DNA of 64,000 bases from Bacillota bacterium (GTDB lineage Bacteria > Bacillota > UBA4882 > UBA8346), in the NCBI GenBank assembly GCA_023426245.1, contig JAFABB010000055.1:94928-158927 (forward strand), in the 5' to 3' direction. This document shows positions 62,158-64,000 of this stretch, piece by piece (positions within the stretch are counted from its first letter, which is position 1; every line of letters begins with the position of its first letter). Under the pieces are notes generated by a model. That model was not told the origin of the DNA and did not search any database. It saw only the letters and a list, made by a program, of their open reading frames with translations. A program made the position numbers and the translations under genes.

Positions 62158-63564
62158 TTGGTGAAACCAATGTTTCTATTGGACAACAGAGACCCCCGGC
62201 CTTTACACGTTAAACTCTATCATCAGATCAAAAATCAAATTTTATCGGGGAAATTGCTTCCCCATACCAAGCTTCCCTCCGTCAGGCATTTAGCTGCTGA
62301 ACTATCAGTAAGCCGCAATACAGTGGAGTATGCCTACGAACAATTATGTACGGAAGGCTTTATCTATAGCAAACCACAAAGTGGTTACTATATTTCATTG
62401 CTTGATCAAGAATTCATTCCTCCTCCCCGCCGAAATCCGGAAAATCCCGAACCGGCTTTGGAAGCCGAGGAAATTTATTCGTTTGATTTTCATCCGGCGG
62501 GACTCGCTCCGGATAGTTTTCCCATTAAAGTTTGGCGTAAACTCTTGACAGATTGTCTCCAGGAAAATCCCGAACAATTTACGTTATATGGTAATCCCCA
62601 GGGGGAAAGGGAATTGCGCTATCAGATTCAGCGGTATCTGGGACTTTTCCGTGGGGTTTCTTGCAATCCGGAACAGATCGTCATCAGCAGCGGCCTCCAG
62701 GATAGTTTATCGATGATCGCGCCTATATTATACGGTGATCATTCAAACTTGGCGATTGAAGAGCCCGGACACTGGATTCCTCGAACCGTTTTTCAAAATT
62801 ATTCTTTTTTACTCAATCCCGTTTCAGTTCATTCAGACGGTATTGACCTGGACTATTTAAAGAATACCGATAGTACGGTTGTCTATGTTACCCCGTCGCA
62901 TCAATTCCCTTTAGGGTATGTTATGCCGGTGGAAAATCGGCTAAAGCTGCTAAATTGGGCAAAGACCGTTGGAGGAGTGATCATTGAAGACGACTATGAT
63001 AGCGAACTCAGGTATCACGGAAAACCTATTCCGGCTCTACAAGGACTGCATCCCGAAGGAAATATAATCTATTTGGGTTCTTTCTCCAAAGTTTTATCTC
63101 CCGCACTACGAGTCGCTTATATGGTTTTGCCATACCGGTTCCTGAACGCTTATTCCAAGATGTTCGGTAATTTTACCCCTACGGTTTCATTATTAGAGCA
63201 AAGAACTCTATCCCAATTTATGGCACAGGGATATTGGGAACGGCACCTGCGAAAGATGCGAATCATCTATAAACGAAAACACGATGTGCTTATCCAATCG
63301 ATTAAACGTTATTTCGGCACTGAAGCAAATATTCTCGGACAGGGAGCCGGACTTCATGTTGTTCTGGAGTTTACCGGAAATCTTATTGATGAAACGGAGC
63401 TAATCCAGCGGGCCCGGAGGGAAAACGTCCGGGTAATCCCCCTCGCCGATACATATCAAGCAAAAAATCATTATCCTGCTCGCGTAATGCTCGGATTCGG
63501 CAGGATGAGCCCTGATGAATTGGAAGAGGGGATTGAGCGGTTGTCGCGAGCCTGGAGGTTCTAG
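62158..63564 (+). CDS. MocR-family regulator (GntR helix-turn-helix fused to aminotransferase fold)
   Basis: The 468-residue protein has an N-terminal GntR winged helix (about 12-80, KLPSVRHLAAELSVSRNTVEYAYEQL) and a PLP-binding aminotransferase-like domain with YNP-type stretches, ITVYVTPSHQFPLG near 241-253 and Lys311 in LGSFSKVLSPALR. MocR proteins sense PLP or an amino compound. TTG at 62158, GTG at 62161 and ATG at 62170 are possible starts and none has a clear ribosome site. It probably regulates the divergent flavoprotein gene. Confidence 0.9.
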   Translation: MVKPMFLLDNRDPRPLHVKLYHQIKNQILSGKLLPHTKLPSVRHLAAELSVSRNTVEYAYEQLCTEGFIYSKPQSGYYISLLDQEFIPPPRRNPENPEPALEAEEIYSFDFHPAGLAPDSFPIKVWRKLLTDCLQENPEQFTLYGNPQGERELRYQIQRYLGLFRGVSCNPEQIVISSGLQDSLSMIAPILYGDHSNLAIEEPGHWIPRTVFQNYSFLLNPVSVHSDGIDLDYLKNTDSTVVYVTPSHQFPLGYVMPVENRLKLLNWAKTVGGVIIEDDYDSELRYHGKPIPALQGLHPEGNIIYLGSFSKVLSPALRVAYMVLPYRFLNAYSKMFGNFTPTVSLLEQRTLSQFMAQGYWERHLRKMRIIYKRKHDVLIQSIKRYFGTEANILGQGAGLHVVLEFTGNLIDETELIQRARRENVRVIPLADTYQAKNHYPARVMLGFGRMSPDELEEGIERLSRAWRF

Positions 63565-63877
63565 CTCCCCCAAAATGGCGGGAACCACCGGGGCTGTCGA
63601 AAAAGGAATTTATGGTGGATAATCTTTCAAGGTAAAAAAACACCCCCTTCCCTTGAATCGCTAATTTAAAGCGTACAGGGACCGGGGGTTCGTTTGATCA
63701 TCGGCAAATTTTCTGCCTATCCTATGTAGAAAATACTCTTGCCCAAATGCTTCTCCCCTTCCCCTAAAAACGCTTAGCGCTTTTAGGGGAATTCAATGGA
63801 ATTGCAGGCCTAAAGGCTGTAGCGTGCCAGCGAAGGCCAATAATAGACCCGAAAAGTTGGGCTAGTACCCTTTAAGG
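63565..63877. repeat. Repeat-bearing spacer with a strong hairpin and a half MITE end
   Basis: No gene is seen. GGGGCTGTCGAAAAAGGAAT at 63590-63609 resembles one end of the MITE family. CTATGTAGAAAATACTCTTG near 63723-63742 resembles the palindrome at 3841. CCCCTAAAA...TTTTAGGGG near 63764-63791 is a strong hairpin. They probably belong to the IS4-like element whose transposase tail follows. Confidence 0.45.
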
Positions 63878-64000
63878 CTAAACATTACCCATATCTCGGA
63901 AAGAAGGCTGAATTGATCGAAAATAATCAACAAATAAAAGGCCTTCATTAAGTTTTTGGAGACCGCGCCATAATACTTTGGCGCCTGGTTTACCATCATG
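63878..64000 (-). CDS. IS4-like transposase, C-terminal 40 residues (cut by window edge)
   Basis: The frame entering from the right edge ends at TAG (63878-63880). The visible part contains KPGAKVLWRGLQKLNEG, a stretch like the C-terminal VLWRGLQRL motif of IS4-type transposases. The stop is followed by the repeat debris described at 63565-63877. Only the tail is visible, so assignment is tentative. Confidence 0.45.
   Translation of the reverse strand, partial: HDGKPGAKVLWRGLQKLNEGLLFVDYFRSIQPSFRDMGNV

Overview
The window looks like chromosome of a low-to-moderate GC, probably endospore-forming member of the Bacillota (Firmicutes). The evidence is a valine T-box leader, Rho-independent terminators with U-runs, strong GGAGG ribosome binding sites with many TTG/GTG starts, the gene order yicC-remA-gmk-rpoZ-priA-def, a SleB-like cortex hydrolase and a Spo0E-like protein. 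An actinobacterial-type integration host factor (mIHF-like) gene beside gmk suggests a deep-branching lineage. I cannot name the species.

Region by region. 1-6.5 kb: housekeeping run on the minus strand (a second, cut-off def; def; priA; rpoZ; gmk; remA; mIHF-like; yicC), interrupted at 3.1-4.0 kb by a small unknown gene and repeat debris where coaBC usually sits. 6.7-9.0 kb: plus-strand envelope-stress genes (HtrA protease, ECF sigma, zinc anti-sigma). 9.3-20.4 kb: hup, a DUF1292 gene, ruvX, an unusual pair of large membrane proteins, an AI-2E family permease, mnmA with a cysteine desulfurase, small membrane proteins and methylglyoxal synthase. 20.6-28.5 kb: thioredoxin, then accD-accA-pfkA-pyk (fatty-acid priming and lower glycolysis), murD and fba. 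28.6-33.6 kb: a TldD/TldE protease pair beside a degenerate AdoMet-decarboxylase homologue, then a beta-CASP nuclease. 33.8-41.6 kb: tRNA-Pro(CGG), nucleoside salvage (deoB, pdp), a GGDEF-EAL protein and T-box-controlled valS. 42.3-51.4 kb: a methyltransferase, a PLP racemase, rarA, SleB-like hydrolase, signalling proteins (receiver, CBS-GGDEF, Spo0E-like, chemoreceptor) and a lone carbohydrate-binding domain.

51.4-58.5 kb is the most distinctive block. It holds a UbiD-type decarboxylase, its prenyl-FMN synthase UbiX, an LpdD-like accessory protein and two paralogous SLC13/DASS-like permeases. Next to it is a Crp/Fnr regulator whose cysteines match the Fe-S ligand pattern of FNR. I read this as a transport-plus-decarboxylation module for an unsaturated or aromatic carboxylate, probably controlled by oxygen or redox state.

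57.4-64 kb is accessory DNA. It carries an IS1182-type transposase remnant, an IS3-family element whose transposase has lost its first catalytic Asp, REP-like hairpins, nine copies of a 21-bp repeat, a MocR regulator divergent from a flavin-binding PNPOx-like protein, and the tail of an IS4-like transposase at the right edge. A family of short MITE-like palindromes (GAGGCTGTC...GACAGCCCC) is scattered through the window and may derive from IS1182-type elements.
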